Positions 1 through 8,299 are shown, counted from the first letter of the stretch. The stretch: DNA of 64,000 nucleotides from Halopseudomonas litoralis (GCF_900105005.1 NZ_LT629748.1:3472001-3536000); one strand, 5' to 3'. Notes: generated from the sequence alone by a model not told the origin. A program made the numbers and translations.

Positions 1-1
1 G

Positions 2-1330
2 GCCAAGACTCTGGAAGCCATGGGCGTCGATTCCCTGGCAATCAAGGACATGGCCGGTCTGCTGACGCCCTTTGCCACCGGTGAGCTGGTCGAGGCGCTG
101 AAGGCGGCCACCAGCCTGCCGGTATTCATCCACTCCCATGACACCGCCGGCCTGGCTGCCATGTGTCAGCTGAAAGCCATCGAGTGCGGTGCAGATAACA
201 TCGATACCGCCATCGGTTCCATGGCCTGGGGCACCAGCCATCCGGGCACCGAGTCCATGGTCGCGGCGCTCAAAGGCACGCCCTATGACACCGGGCTGGA
301 TCTGGAGCTGATCCAGGAGATCAGCATGTACTTCATGGAAGTACGCAAGAAATACCACCAGTTCGAAAGTCCCTTCACCGGTGTGGATACCCGCGTGCAG
401 ATCAACCAGGTGCCGGGCGGCATGATGTCCAACCTGGCCAACCAGCTGAAGGAACAGGGCGCGCTGAACCGCATTCAGGAAGTGTTCGACGAGATTCCGC
501 GGGTGCGTGAAGACCTCGGCTTCCCGCCGCTGGTGACACCGACCTCGCAGATCGTCGGCACGCAGGCGGTGTTCAACGTGCTGGCCGGCGAACGCTACAA
601 AACCATCACCAACGAAGTGAAGCTGTATCTGCAGGGCCGCTACGGCCAGGCACCCGGCACCATCAACCCGGAACTGCAGGTGCGCGGAATCGGTGATGAG
701 CACGTCATCGACGTGCGCCCGGCGGACCTGCTCAAGCCCGAGATGGACCGGCTGCGCAATGAAATCGGCAATCTTGCCAAGAGCGAAGAAGATGTACTGA
801 CCTTCGCCATGTTCCCGGATATCGGGCGCAAGTTTCTCGAAGAACGCGCCGCCGGCACCTTGGAGCCGGAAGTGCTGCTGCCGATTCCGGATGGCGACAG
901 CAAGCCCGCTGCCGCCGAAGGCGTGGCCACCGAGTTCATGATTGACGTGCACGGTGAAAGTTACCGTATCGATATCACCGGTGTGGGCGTCAAAGGGGAC
1001 GGCACTCGCCATTTCTACCTCAGCGTGGATGGCATGCCGGAAGAAGTCGTTCTCGAAGAGCTCAATCAATTCGTCGGTGGCGCCGGTGGCAAGGCCCGTC
1101 AGCATGCGACCAAACCCGGTCACGTCACCACCAGCATGCCCGGCAACGTGGTCGATGTGCTGGTGGCCGAAGGCGACAAGGTCAAGGCCGGTCAGGCGGT
1201 GCTGATCAGCGAAGCGATGAAAATGGAAAGCGAAATCCAGGCAGCAATCAACGGTACTGTGAAAGCCGTGCATGTCGCCAAGGGTGATCGCGTCAATCCA
1301 GGTGAGATATTGATCGAGATCGAGGCCTGA
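2..1330 (+). CDS. oadA: Pyruvate carboxylase subunit B / oxaloacetate decarboxylase alpha subunit (5' truncated by window)
   Basis: The reading frame is open from base 2, so the gene begins before the window; about 442 codons remain of a family that is usually near 600. The visible part is the end of the HMGL-like TIM barrel carboxyltransferase domain (conserved IKDMAGLL near the left edge and HSHDTAG), a conserved PYC_OADA linker domain, and a C-terminal biotinyl domain. The biotin-accepting lysine is in SEAMKMES, at about base 1220. The family moves the carboxyl group between biotin and pyruvate/oxaloacetate. In pseudomonads it pairs with a separate biotin carboxylase subunit encoded just upstream, which would lie outside the window; the anaplerotic pyruvate carboxylase role is therefore inferred. 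A strong hairpin follows the stop codon. Confidence 0.93.
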   Translation, partial: AKTLEAMGVDSLAIKDMAGLLTPFATGELVEALKAATSLPVFIHSHDTAGLAAMCQLKAIECGADNIDTAIGSMAWGTSHPGTESMVAALKGTPYDTGLDLELIQEISMYFMEVRKKYHQFESPFTGVDTRVQINQVPGGMMSNLANQLKEQGALNRIQEVFDEIPRVREDLGFPPLVTPTSQIVGTQAVFNVLAGERYKTITNEVKLYLQGRYGQAPGTINPELQVRGIGDEHVIDVRPADLLKPEMDRLRNEIGNLAKSEEDVLTFAMFPDIGRKFLEERAAGTLEPEVLLPIPDGDSKPAAAEGVATEFMIDVHGESYRIDITGVGVKGDGTRHFYLSVDGMPEEVVLEELNQFVGGAGGKARQHATKPGHVTTSMPGNVVDVLVAEGDKVKAGQAVLISEAMKMESEIQAAINGTVKAVHVAKGDRVNPGEILIEIEA

Positions 1331-1336
1331 ACAAAG

Positions 1337-1358
1337 CGGGGAGCCAGCCGGCTCCCCG
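1337..1358 (+). terminator. Hairpin terminator after oadA
   Basis: A 9-bp perfect GC-rich stem (CGGGGAGCC / GGCTCCCCG) with an AGCC tetraloop begins 6 bases after the oadA stop. The following GTTAACACC is only weakly T-rich, so termination may be partial. Confidence 0.6.
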
Positions 1359-1378
1359 TTAACACCGAAACAGCGAGC

Positions 1379-2071
1379 GTGCCCATGCCCTATAAAAAAC
1401 TGAAGAGTGCTGACGATGCCATTCAACAGATCGTTGATGGTTACAAGCACTTCCATGAAGAGGTGTATCCCCAGCAGGAAGAGTTATTCCGGAAACTGGC
1501 CTTCGAGCAGACCCCCAAGGCCATGTTCATTACCTGCGCCGACTCCCGCGTTGTGCCCGAGCTGATCACCCAGAGCTCGCCAGGCGACCTGTTCGTCACC
1601 CGCAACGTCGGTAATGTGGTACCACCCTACGGCCAGATGCTCGGCGGTGTCTCCACTGCCATCGAATATGCCGTGGTAGCCCTGGGTGTGAAACACGTGA
1701 TTATCTGCGGTCATTCCGACTGCGGCGCCATGAAAGCCGTGCTTGACCCAGCCCAGTTGAAGGGAATGCCCACGGTAAAATCCTGGCTGCAGCATTCGGA
1801 AGTCGCCAAGATAGTGGTGCAGGAAAACTGTGGCTGCGCCGATCACACTACCCTCGGCATCCTTACCGAGGAGAACGTGGTTGCCCAACTCGGTCACCTG
1901 GCCACCCATCCTTCGGTTGCTTCACGTCTGGCCCGCGGCGATCTGTTCATCCACGGTTGGGTTTACGATATCGAAACCAGCCAGATCCGCGCCTACGATA
2001 CCGAGAAGGGCGAATTCCGCCGCATCGGTGATGGTCCGCTGCCGATGGCGACGCCCAGACCACGCTACTAG
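1379..2071 (+). CDS. Beta-class carbonic anhydrase
   Basis: This enzyme interconverts CO2 and bicarbonate in the cytoplasm. The zinc site of the beta class is complete: CADSR (Cys53, with the Asp55-Arg57 dyad) and GHSDCG (His112, Cys115), counted from the GTG at 1379. The length of about 230 residues is normal. Two starts are possible, GTG 1379 or ATG 1385; neither has a strong ribosome binding site, and the ATG is slightly favoured. Lying next to a biotin carboxylase partner gene it could supply bicarbonate for carboxylation, but that link is only inferred from position; a terminator hairpin separates the two genes. Confidence 0.93.
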   Translation: MPMPYKKLKSADDAIQQIVDGYKHFHEEVYPQQEELFRKLAFEQTPKAMFITCADSRVVPELITQSSPGDLFVTRNVGNVVPPYGQMLGGVSTAIEYAVVALGVKHVIICGHSDCGAMKAVLDPAQLKGMPTVKSWLQHSEVAKIVVQENCGCADHTTLGILTEENVVAQLGHLATHPSVASRLARGDLFIHGWVYDIETSQIRAYDTEKGEFRRIGDGPLPMATPRPRY

Positions 2072-2104
2072 CAGCCGGCTCCTTCAAGACATGAGCAGAG
2101 CCTC

Positions 2105-2356
2105 AGGGTGTAGCGCACCTGCGCTACGCCAGTGACTGTGCAGGCTACTTGCCCCCTCCTGTCGTCGAGCAGGCGCTCGACAACCCTGCCCCAGGCTCAG
2201 CCACGCAGCGTACTACCCGCCTGGACCGATCCGCGTATAGCTGATCTTTTTCCTATGGCCGGAAACAGCAATCCCCGGTGAGCCGGAGATTGCTGTAAAG
2301 CCTGGGAAAACCAGCTCAAGTTACGACAATGTGGAAATGTACCTGACCCCATTTTC
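2105..2356 (+). repeat. Intergenic palindrome-rich repeat, copy A
   Basis: This copy of about 250 bp fills the gap between the carbonic anhydrase and the response regulator. It starts with the perfect palindrome GTAGCGCA-CC-TGCGCTAC (2110-2127), continues with a GTCGAGCAGGCGCTCGAC palindrome, and carries a 14-bp stem with one mismatch (2265-2278 with 2283-2296, loop TGAG). It ends in the box GTACCTGACCCCATTTTC (2339-2356). The same modules recur in order at 6540-6694 and 7983-8207. No open frame of note lies inside it. Confidence 0.75.
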
Positions 2357-2464
2357 ACCATTAAAGGCGGACACCTGTGATGGCCATTTGCCCTGTCGGC
2401 CCTTGCCCCGTCCAGCTACAATAAGATGGCTGCCAACAGGCGCAGCATCGAACCGGGCCGCGAC

Positions 2465-4069
2465 ATGATCGAATACAACACCAAGCGTTTTCTCATAGTG
2501 GATGACTTCACCGACTTCCGTTCGGCGCTCACCGGTATGCTCCGCCAGTTGGGGGTTGCCGATGTCGATGCTGCGGTCAGTGGTGAGGAAGCCCTGGCTC
2601 TGTGCAGGAAGAAGAGTTATGACGTCATCCTGCATGACTACAATCTTGGCAAGGGTAAGAACGGCCAGCAGGTGCTGGAAGAGTTGCATCACGACCAACT
2701 GATCAGCCCACATTGCATATTCATCATCATTTCCGCAGAAAGCAGCCAGGCCATGGTCATGGCCGCGCTGGAATGCGAGCCGGACAGCTATCTGACCAAA
2801 CCCTTCAATCTGGCCAGTCTGCAGCAGCGGCTGGACAAGTTGATCGCCATGAAGACCGCGCTCAGGCCGGTGTTGGAGGCTGAAATTCGGGGTGAGCATG
2901 TGGCGGTGCTTGAGGCCTGCGCCAAGATCATCGCCGCGCATCCACGTTATGCTCCACAATGCCGGCGCCATCAGGTTTCTGCGCTGGCAGCGCTGGGCCG
3001 GCAGCCGGACCAGGAGCGTCTGTTGCAATCGTTGGTCAGCGAGCGGCCATTACCTTGGGCGCTGGTAGCCCTGGCAGATCTCTGGCGGGAAACCGGTAAG
3101 CTGGATAAGGCGCACGCGCTGTACCAGGACGGCATCCGTCAGTTTCCGATGATTCCGGCGTTATATGACGGGCTGGCTGCTACCGAGCTGGCCCGCGGCA
3201 ACCTGGAGGAAGCGCAGCAACATCTGCAGCATGGGCTGCGCGTCTCGCCCAACTCGCTGCAGCGTCAGGAGCGCATGGGCCAGATCGCCCAGCGCAACAA
3301 TGATCACGAACAGGCCACACGCGCCTTCCGCCATGCTGTGGACCTGGGGCGCAATTCGCTGTTTCGCAATCCCGAGAACCACTTGAGTCTCGCCTCCAGC
3401 CTGACTGCCCAGGCCGGCGATACCGTGCTTGGCCCAAGGGCGCTGGCGGAGGTTCACCAGACGCTGAGCGAGCTGGACAAGACCTGGCGTAGTGATCCTG
3501 CCCTGTCGGTACGCTCGCGGCTGCAGCAGGCGAGTACTCTGGACAAGGCCGGGCAGGTAGCCCAGGCATACAAGTTGGCGGAACAGGTGGCGAGCGAGAT
3601 CGCCGAGCTGGATAGTTTCTTTGCCGCCGACGTGGCACTGCAGGCCGCGCAGCAACTACGTGGCTTGGGCCAGGCTCAGCAAGCCGACGGGGTGCTGGCC
3701 ACCTGTGCGGAAATGTATGGAGACGACCCCGCGGTATTGGCCAATATCGCTCGGCATACCGATAACCCGGACATTCTCGCCGCAGGCTCGCAGGCCCTGG
3801 AATGGAATCGTCAGGCCATCCAGTTCTATCAGCAGAAGAACTACTCCAAGGCACTGGAGCTGTTCCGCCAAGCCTTGGCCAGCCAGCCGCGCAATATCAG
3901 CTTCGCCCTGAACACGGCCCAGTCGCTGCTGCGCCTGGTTGTTGCCAGCCCCAAGCCGGAACTGCTGGCCGAGTGCGAGCGCTGCCTGCAACAAGCCGCC
4001 ACCATGCCCACCAACGATCACCGCCGCGAGCGTTACCGTAAACTTCGCGAGCGGCTGGAGCAGCTATGA
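2465..4069 (+). CDS. Response regulator with N-terminal receiver and C-terminal TPR repeats
   Basis: With the ATG at 2465 the protein has 534 residues. The first ~120 form a CheY-like receiver: acidic pair in FLIVDDF (Asp13/Asp14), phosphoacceptor Asp58 in ILHDYNLG, and the conserved Lys112 in LTKPF. The rest is helical and TPR-like (for example ALYDGLAATELARGNLEEAQ and KNYSKALELFRQAL) and has no DNA-binding or enzymatic output domain. It probably acts by phosphorylation-controlled protein contacts. The upstream in-frame ATG at 2426 is possible but extends outside the receiver fold. Its stop overlaps the start of the kinase gene by four bases (ATGA), so the two are translationally coupled and likely cognate. 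The actual signal and target cannot be read from the sequence. Confidence 0.85.
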   Translation: MIEYNTKRFLIVDDFTDFRSALTGMLRQLGVADVDAAVSGEEALALCRKKSYDVILHDYNLGKGKNGQQVLEELHHDQLISPHCIFIIISAESSQAMVMAALECEPDSYLTKPFNLASLQQRLDKLIAMKTALRPVLEAEIRGEHVAVLEACAKIIAAHPRYAPQCRRHQVSALAALGRQPDQERLLQSLVSERPLPWALVALADLWRETGKLDKAHALYQDGIRQFPMIPALYDGLAATELARGNLEEAQQHLQHGLRVSPNSLQRQERMGQIAQRNNDHEQATRAFRHAVDLGRNSLFRNPENHLSLASSLTAQAGDTVLGPRALAEVHQTLSELDKTWRSDPALSVRSRLQQASTLDKAGQVAQAYKLAEQVASEIAELDSFFAADVALQAAQQLRGLGQAQQADGVLATCAEMYGDDPAVLANIARHTDNPDILAAGSQALEWNRQAIQFYQQKNYSKALELFRQALASQPRNISFALNTAQSLLRLVVASPKPELLAECERCLQQAATMPTNDHRRERYRKLRERLEQL

Positions 4070-4761
4070 ACAACAATGACCATGAGGGTCTGGACTTCTC
4101 CACGGTGCTGGCCTCCACCGTCCACGACATGAAAAACTCCCTGGCCCTGCTGATGCAGAGCTGGAGCCAGTGGGTCGAGCGCTTGCCGCCGGAGCTGGCG
4201 CAATCTGGCGAACGTGGCGTGATCGAATATGAGTCGCTGCGGCTCAACGGCATGCTCATGCAGATGCTCGGGTTGTATAAACTACAGATCAACGCCCTGC
4301 CGCTACACCCCGACTGGGTGGAAGTTGACGATCTGTTGCAGGCGCAGCTGGCGCGCCATGCGGAGATTCTGCAGGCGCGCGATATCAGCAGCAGCTACAG
4401 CATCGATGATGCTGAACTGTTGCACTTCATGGATGCGGAACTGATCGGCTCGGTGATCGCCAATGTCATCAACAACTCGATCCGTTACACGCGCTCGGCC
4501 ATCCATCTGCACGCCGCGCTGGAGGATGATCTGCTGATGATTTCGGTGAGCGATGACGGCAGCGGCTATCCCGCCGACATGCTGGGCCGCTACAGCACCG
4601 GCACCCGCGATGCGGACGTCAGCAACGGCAGCACGGGATTGGGCCTGTATTTTGGTCAATGCATCGCCAGATTGCATCAGCGCGAAGGCCGCCAGGGGTA
4701 TATAGAGCTGAGCAACGACGGACGGCTTGGCGGCGGCGAGTTCCGTCTGTACCTTCCCTGA
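4066..4761 (+). CDS. Soluble histidine kinase without a sensor domain, partner of the TPR response regulator
   Basis: This is a 231-residue cytoplasmic kinase. It contains an H-box-like STVHDMKNSL (His20), an N box NVINNSIRYT (around Asn132-136), a G1 box DDGSGY (162-167) and a G2 box STGLGLY (188-194), so the dimerisation/phosphotransfer and HATPase_c parts are present. There is no transmembrane segment, PAS, GAF or HAMP domain. The short length suggests that input comes from a partner protein, perhaps the TPR region of the preceding gene, whose stop codon it overlaps (ATGA, 4066-4069). Kinase or phosphatase direction cannot be decided. Confidence 0.82.
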   Translation: MNNNDHEGLDFSTVLASTVHDMKNSLALLMQSWSQWVERLPPELAQSGERGVIEYESLRLNGMLMQMLGLYKLQINALPLHPDWVEVDDLLQAQLARHAEILQARDISSSYSIDDAELLHFMDAELIGSVIANVINNSIRYTRSAIHLHAALEDDLLMISVSDDGSGYPADMLGRYSTGTRDADVSNGSTGLGLYFGQCIARLHQREGRQGYIELSNDGRLGGGEFRLYLP

Positions 4762-4770
4762 ACGCTTATG

Positions 4771-4792
4771 ACCTATCAACACCATAGGTTTT
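4771..4792 (+). terminator. Weak hairpin after the kinase gene
   Basis: ACCTAT (4771-4776) pairs with ATAGGT (4784-4789) across a 7-base loop and is followed by TTT. The stem is short and AT-rich, so this is a tentative call. Confidence 0.35.
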
Positions 4793-4836
4793 GACGGTTT
4801 TCTGATTGTCTGATCCGTGCTTATCTGGGCTGTTTC

Positions 4837-4842
4837 TATAAT
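4837..4842 (+). promoter_or_regulatory. Possible -10 element for the AMP-forming ligase
   Basis: A perfect TATAAT lies 31 bases before the ATG at 4873. No good -35 hexamer sits at 16-18 bases upstream, so an activator may be needed or the match may be chance. Confidence 0.35.
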
Positions 4843-4872
4843 TAAAAAGATCGTCTGAACGGAGTCCTGCGC

Positions 4873-6531
4873 ATGTTTGATCGTCATTACGCCGCCTGGC
4901 CTGATCTGGTACCGCATTTTCTGGATCTACCGGCCACCAGTCTGTACTCCAACCTGAGCGTTTCTGCGCTGCGCTATCCGACGCACCCGGCCATCATCTA
5001 TTACGGCACACCGCTGACCTATACCGAGCTTGAGCGTCAGGCCGAGGCGCTGGCCGGTTATATGCAACGTGCTGGCGTAAAAGCGGGTGACCGTGTCTTG
5101 CTGTATATGCAGAACAGTCCGCAATTCGTTATCGGCTTCTACGCCATTCTGCGTGCCAATGCGGTGGTGGTGCCGGTCAACCCGATGAATCGCCAGGCCG
5201 AACTGGAATATCTGATCGCCGACACCGAGGCGGAAGTCGCTCTGTGTGGCCGCGAATTGCTGGATAACATCAGCGGACTGGTCGAAAGCACCGGGCTGCG
5301 TGAAGTGGTGGTCAGCGCCTACGGCGAATATGTGCTTGAGCCCACTGACCTGGACCTGCCGGAAGCCGTGACCCTGTCCAGCGATATCCCGGATATCCAA
5401 GGCCTGACTGGCTGGCAACAGGCACTCACCGCAGCCTACGAGCCGGGCCCATTGACCGCAGGCCCGAATGATCTCTGTGTGATTCCCTATAGCTCCGGTA
5501 CCACCGGCAATCCCAAAGGCTGCGTACACACCCACCACAGCGCCATGGCCACCACGGTGTATTGCTCGGTGTGGGGTAATGCTCAGCACAACAGTGTGCA
5601 GTTGGTGTCGGTACCGATGTTCCATGTCACTGGCATGCAGGTCTGCATGAACGCAGCCATCTATCTGGGTTCGACCCAAGTCATCATGACCCGCTGGGAC
5701 CGCCGCACCGCTGCGAAGCTGATCGAGCGTCACGGCATCACCTCCTGGCGCAATATTCCGACCATGGTGGTGGACCTGCTCTCCGATCCGGATATCGACC
5801 AGTACGATATCAGTAGTTTGAAAGCCATCGGTGGCGGCGGTGCGGCGATGCCGGCAGCCATAGCAGCCAAACTGGAAAACAGGCTGGGTCTGCGCTACTC
5901 GGAAGGCTATGGCCTGTCGGAAACCCTCAGCGCCACCCACATGAACCCGCCACAGGCACCCAAGCCACAATGCCTGGGTATCCCGATCATTGGCGTGGAT
6001 TCACGAATTATCGATGTGGACAGCCTTCAGGAAGTCGGCGTGGGCAAGGTCGGTGAAATCGTCCTGCAAGGTGAGCAGTTATTCCAAGGCTATTGGCGCC
6101 GCCCCGAAGCCACAGAAGAAGCCTTTCTGGAGCTGGACGGCAAGCGCTTCTTCCGCACCGGTGATCTGGCCTATTACGACGAAGAAGGCTATTTCTTTCT
6201 GGTCGACCGGGTCAAACGGATGATCAACGCGTCCGGTTACAAGGTCTGGCCAGCGGAGGTGGAATCCCTGCTTTACGGCCATCCCGCTGTGCAGGAAGTC
6301 TGTGTGATCTCGGTGCCGGATGAACGCCGCGGGGAAACGGTCAAGGCGGTGGTGGTGCTGGCTGCGGGACAGGCCGACACCAGTGCTGAGGACATCATCA
6401 GTTGGTGCCAGACCAACATGTCAGCCTACAAATGCCCGAAATTGGTGCAGTTCACCGACGCCCTGCCCAAATCCCCCGCCGGCAAGATCATGTGGCGGGC
6501 ATTGCAGGAACAGGAGTGGGCCGAGAGCTGA
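4873..6531 (+). CDS. AMP-forming acyl-CoA ligase (long-chain fatty-acid-CoA ligase-like)
   Basis: This 552-residue protein belongs to the class I adenylate-forming superfamily, which activates a carboxylic acid with ATP and joins it to CoA. The phosphate-binding loop SSGTTGNPKG is at 207-216, the core motif YGLSETLS follows, then the hinge region RTGDLAYYDEEGYFFLVDR. The C-terminal catalytic lysine is in SPAGKIMWR (about Lys538). All active-site motifs are intact. The substrate is unknown; medium to long fatty acids are the usual assumption for this branch. It stands alone between a regulator pair and intergenic repeats, so context does not help. Confidence 0.87.
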   Translation: MFDRHYAAWPDLVPHFLDLPATSLYSNLSVSALRYPTHPAIIYYGTPLTYTELERQAEALAGYMQRAGVKAGDRVLLYMQNSPQFVIGFYAILRANAVVVPVNPMNRQAELEYLIADTEAEVALCGRELLDNISGLVESTGLREVVVSAYGEYVLEPTDLDLPEAVTLSSDIPDIQGLTGWQQALTAAYEPGPLTAGPNDLCVIPYSSGTTGNPKGCVHTHHSAMATTVYCSVWGNAQHNSVQLVSVPMFHVTGMQVCMNAAIYLGSTQVIMTRWDRRTAAKLIERHGITSWRNIPTMVVDLLSDPDIDQYDISSLKAIGGGGAAMPAAIAAKLENRLGLRYSEGYGLSETLSATHMNPPQAPKPQCLGIPIIGVDSRIIDVDSLQEVGVGKVGEIVLQGEQLFQGYWRRPEATEEAFLELDGKRFFRTGDLAYYDEEGYFFLVDRVKRMINASGYKVWPAEVESLLYGHPAVQEVCVISVPDERRGETVKAVVVLAAGQADTSAEDIISWCQTNMSAYKCPKLVQFTDALPKSPAGKIMWRALQEQEWAES

Positions 6532-6539
6532 GTGACACG

Positions 6540-6694
6540 TGGGTGTAGCGCAGGCGAGACTGGACATGGTAAGGAAACCTGTCGTCGAGCAGGCGCTCGA
6601 CAACCTTGCCCCAGGCTCTACTACAATCCCCGGCGAGCCGGGGATTGTAGTAGAGCCTGGGAAAGTCTGGAAATGTACCTGACCCCAATTTTCC
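6540..6694 (+). repeat. Intergenic palindrome-rich repeat, copy B
   Basis: This short version of the repeat is 155 bp. It shares GGTGTAGCGCAGG, the GTCGAGCAGGCGCTCGAC palindrome, the CCCCAGGCTC arm and the end box GTACCTGACCCCA with copies A and C, but lacks their middle segment. It lies just after the acyl-CoA ligase and carries the longest perfect palindrome of the family. Confidence 0.75.
6610..6661. repeat. 52-bp perfect inverted repeat inside copy B
   Basis: The left arm 6610-6634 (CCCAGGCTCTACTAC... to ...CCCCGGC) is exactly complementary to 6637-6661, with only GA between them. As RNA it would fold into a very stable hairpin and, with no T-run after it, could act as a roadblock or processing site rather than a classic terminator. 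Confidence 0.8.
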
Positions 6695-6812
6695 TCTCTC
6701 GAAAAGTGTGTTTCTCCTCCCAATTCTTAACGTCGGCTGTTGCCCAGTTGCACGGAGCGAGTACCATCCTCGCCCTACTATCTGAGCGGACTTGGTAATA
6801 GGACGTAAATGT

Positions 6813-7391
6813 ATGTCTAAATGGATTGGACTGTTATTACTGACAGTTGCCGTTGGAGCAAACGGCCATCAAACCTGCAACAACTCGGTCCTTGAAACCG
6901 AGTTGCCCGTATCCAAAACCGTAGAAGGTCAAACTCTGGTTCTCGCTGGACCAGCGAGGCTTGAATTGAACCCGGGCGAGACGGCAATGACTATCGCCCA
7001 CCTTCCGGAAATGCTGATCGTCAAATATCCGGATGGCGCTTCCCTTTCGCACCGCTGGATGGACGAATCAGAAATGCGCAAGAATCACTCCAGTAAGCTT
7101 GCCTTCGCTGATTTTATTCGCCTGGTATTCCGGATGAACATGCATGATGCCTCAAATGCCGATCGCAAAGAGGCTGACGCCGTCTGGGACGCTATGACTT
7201 CGGGATGCATAAACGCCAGGCATTACCATCTTTCAGACACCGATATTTTCACCTACTCGCAGACCCGAGCGAGCGGGGAACGCTACCACGCATTTTTCAT
7301 TCTCGATGACGGTATCGTTCATTACCTCGATATCCGCGGTAACGATGCGCTTGCAGATAATGTCTTAACCACTTTCAATAAACAGGATTGA
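6813..7391 (+). CDS. Unrecognised exported protein
   Basis: I do not recognise this protein. The ATG at 6813 follows an AGGACG ribosome binding site and gives 192 residues; an in-frame start at 6792 is less likely. The first ~20 residues (KWIGLLLLTVAVGANG) look like a signal peptide, so the product is probably periplasmic. The remainder is polar, with two cysteines (TCNNS near the new N terminus and SGCIN), which could form a disulfide. The next gene starts 4 bases after its stop, so the two are co-transcribed. Both lie between repeat copies B and C, which suggests acquired or strain-specific DNA. Confidence 0.6.
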   Translation: MSKWIGLLLLTVAVGANGHQTCNNSVLETELPVSKTVEGQTLVLAGPARLELNPGETAMTIAHLPEMLIVKYPDGASLSHRWMDESEMRKNHSSKLAFADFIRLVFRMNMHDASNADRKEADAVWDAMTSGCINARHYHLSDTDIFTYSQTRASGERYHAFFILDDGIVHYLDIRGNDALADNVLTTFNKQD

Positions 7392-7394
7392 GCC

Positions 7395-7715
7395 ATGAGT
7401 CCTTATGAACAAGACGACATCCGCTATATTCTCAATCGCATCTATTCCCCTGCAATTGCTGGCCGCTGGGAAGTAAACGAACGCGTCGCGGAGACTCTGC
7501 TTGAGATGAGTAGCGCGCTGAGCAATTGTTCAAAGCTGATGGAGCTGGCGCCCCGGCCGATGCCACCCGGCGCCAGACCGCTCCGATATCTTTCAAAAGA
7601 GGCGCGAAAGGCACTGATGCGCCAGTTGAAAGAAGATGACACTTATATTTCCTGCGTTAAGGTTGGGGCGATCGCTTATCGCTCACAATTCGAAGCTGCA
7701 AGCCGGGGTCTATGA
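7395..7715 (+). CDS. Unrecognised small cytoplasmic protein
   Basis: This 106-residue protein has no recognised domain. It is charged and probably helical, without a signal peptide or membrane segment. Its start is 4 bases after the stop of the exported protein gene, with the binding site GGATTGAG overlapping that stop, so the two form a small operon. An effector/partner or immunity-type pairing is imaginable, but nothing in the sequence shows it. Confidence 0.5.
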   Translation: MSPYEQDDIRYILNRIYSPAIAGRWEVNERVAETLLEMSSALSNCSKLMELAPRPMPPGARPLRYLSKEARKALMRQLKEDDTYISCVKVGAIAYRSQFEAASRGL

Positions 7716-7982
7716 GTAAACAGCCGTTAAGCTGACGTAACTCCTCTTGGCAGAATAGCCACCTCTTCCTACATGCTAGTCGCCGAGTTGGTCGTCCGGA
7801 ACGCGCCACTGATGCCGACCCTTTGTACTTGGCGCAATAAAGCCAAATCCGAAGGACGCTCCGTGCCAGGTCGCTCAGCCAAACCCGCAGGAAGATGTAC
7901 CTGGACTCCTTTTTCCCAAAACTAATGGGCCTCCACGAAGGCTCAGGCGCCACCCAAGCCAAGCAGATGATCACCGCACCGG
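7716..7982. other. Non-coding stretch without recognisable content
   Basis: No convincing gene, hairpin terminator or promoter was seen here. A minus-strand open frame of 120 codons crosses it but overlaps the end of the preceding gene and has basic, low-quality composition, so I treat it as a chance frame or a decayed remnant. Confidence 0.4.
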
Positions 7983-8207
7983 AGTGTAACGCGCCTGCGC
8001 TACGCCAGCACGCCGGCACGCCAGCGACTGTAATGGCTGCTCATCCTCCTGTCGCTCGACAACCTGCCCCAGGCTCGGCCACGCAGCTAATACCCGTCTG
8101 AACCAATCTGTATATACCTGACCTTTTCCTATGGCCGGAAACAGCAATCCCCGGTGAGCCGGGGAAAGTCAGATCAGGTTATGGAAATGTACCTGACCCC
8201 ATTTTCC
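7983..8207 (+). repeat. Intergenic palindrome-rich repeat, copy C
   Basis: This copy has the same module order as copy A: GTGTAACGCGCCTGCGCTACG, CGCTCGACAACC, CCCCAGGCTCGGCCACGCAG, TTTTCCTATGGCCGGAAAC, a hairpin CCCCGG-TGAG-CCGGGG, and the end box GTACCTGACCCCATTTTC. The right arm of its hairpin is shortened relative to copy A. It ends 3 bases before the stop codon of the broken pilin gene. Confidence 0.75.
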
Positions 8208-8210
8208 TTC

Positions 8211-8299
8211 TTAAGGAGTGGTAGTCGCCTTAAAACTACCAGTCATCCAGTTTGCGCGGGTATCTGCGCACGACCATGCAGTCACAATACCGGCGTTAG
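8211..8299 (-). pseudogene. 3' end of a type IV pilin gene cut off by the IS5 insertion
   Basis: Read on the minus strand and joined to the sequence beyond the IS (removing one TTAG copy), this fragment continues the pilin frame as NAGIVTAWSCADTRANW, then MTGSFKATTTP and a TAA stop (8211-8213). The Trp-Ser-Cys followed about 15 residues later by GSFK resembles the C-terminal disulfide loop of type IV pilins (W-x-C ... GSCK). The second cysteine seems to have become Phe (TTT), a one-base change from TGT. That is an inference from the family pattern. Confidence 0.8.
8296..8299. repeat. Left target-site duplication TTAG
   Basis: TTAG directly abuts the left IS end and is repeated at 9490-9493. 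It matches the YTAR preference of the IS5 group. Confidence 0.9.

Noticed and set aside
7657..8019. 120-codon minus-strand frame in the gap before repeat C
   Set aside because: Overlaps the preceding gene and shows no binding site or family pattern; at most a remnant.
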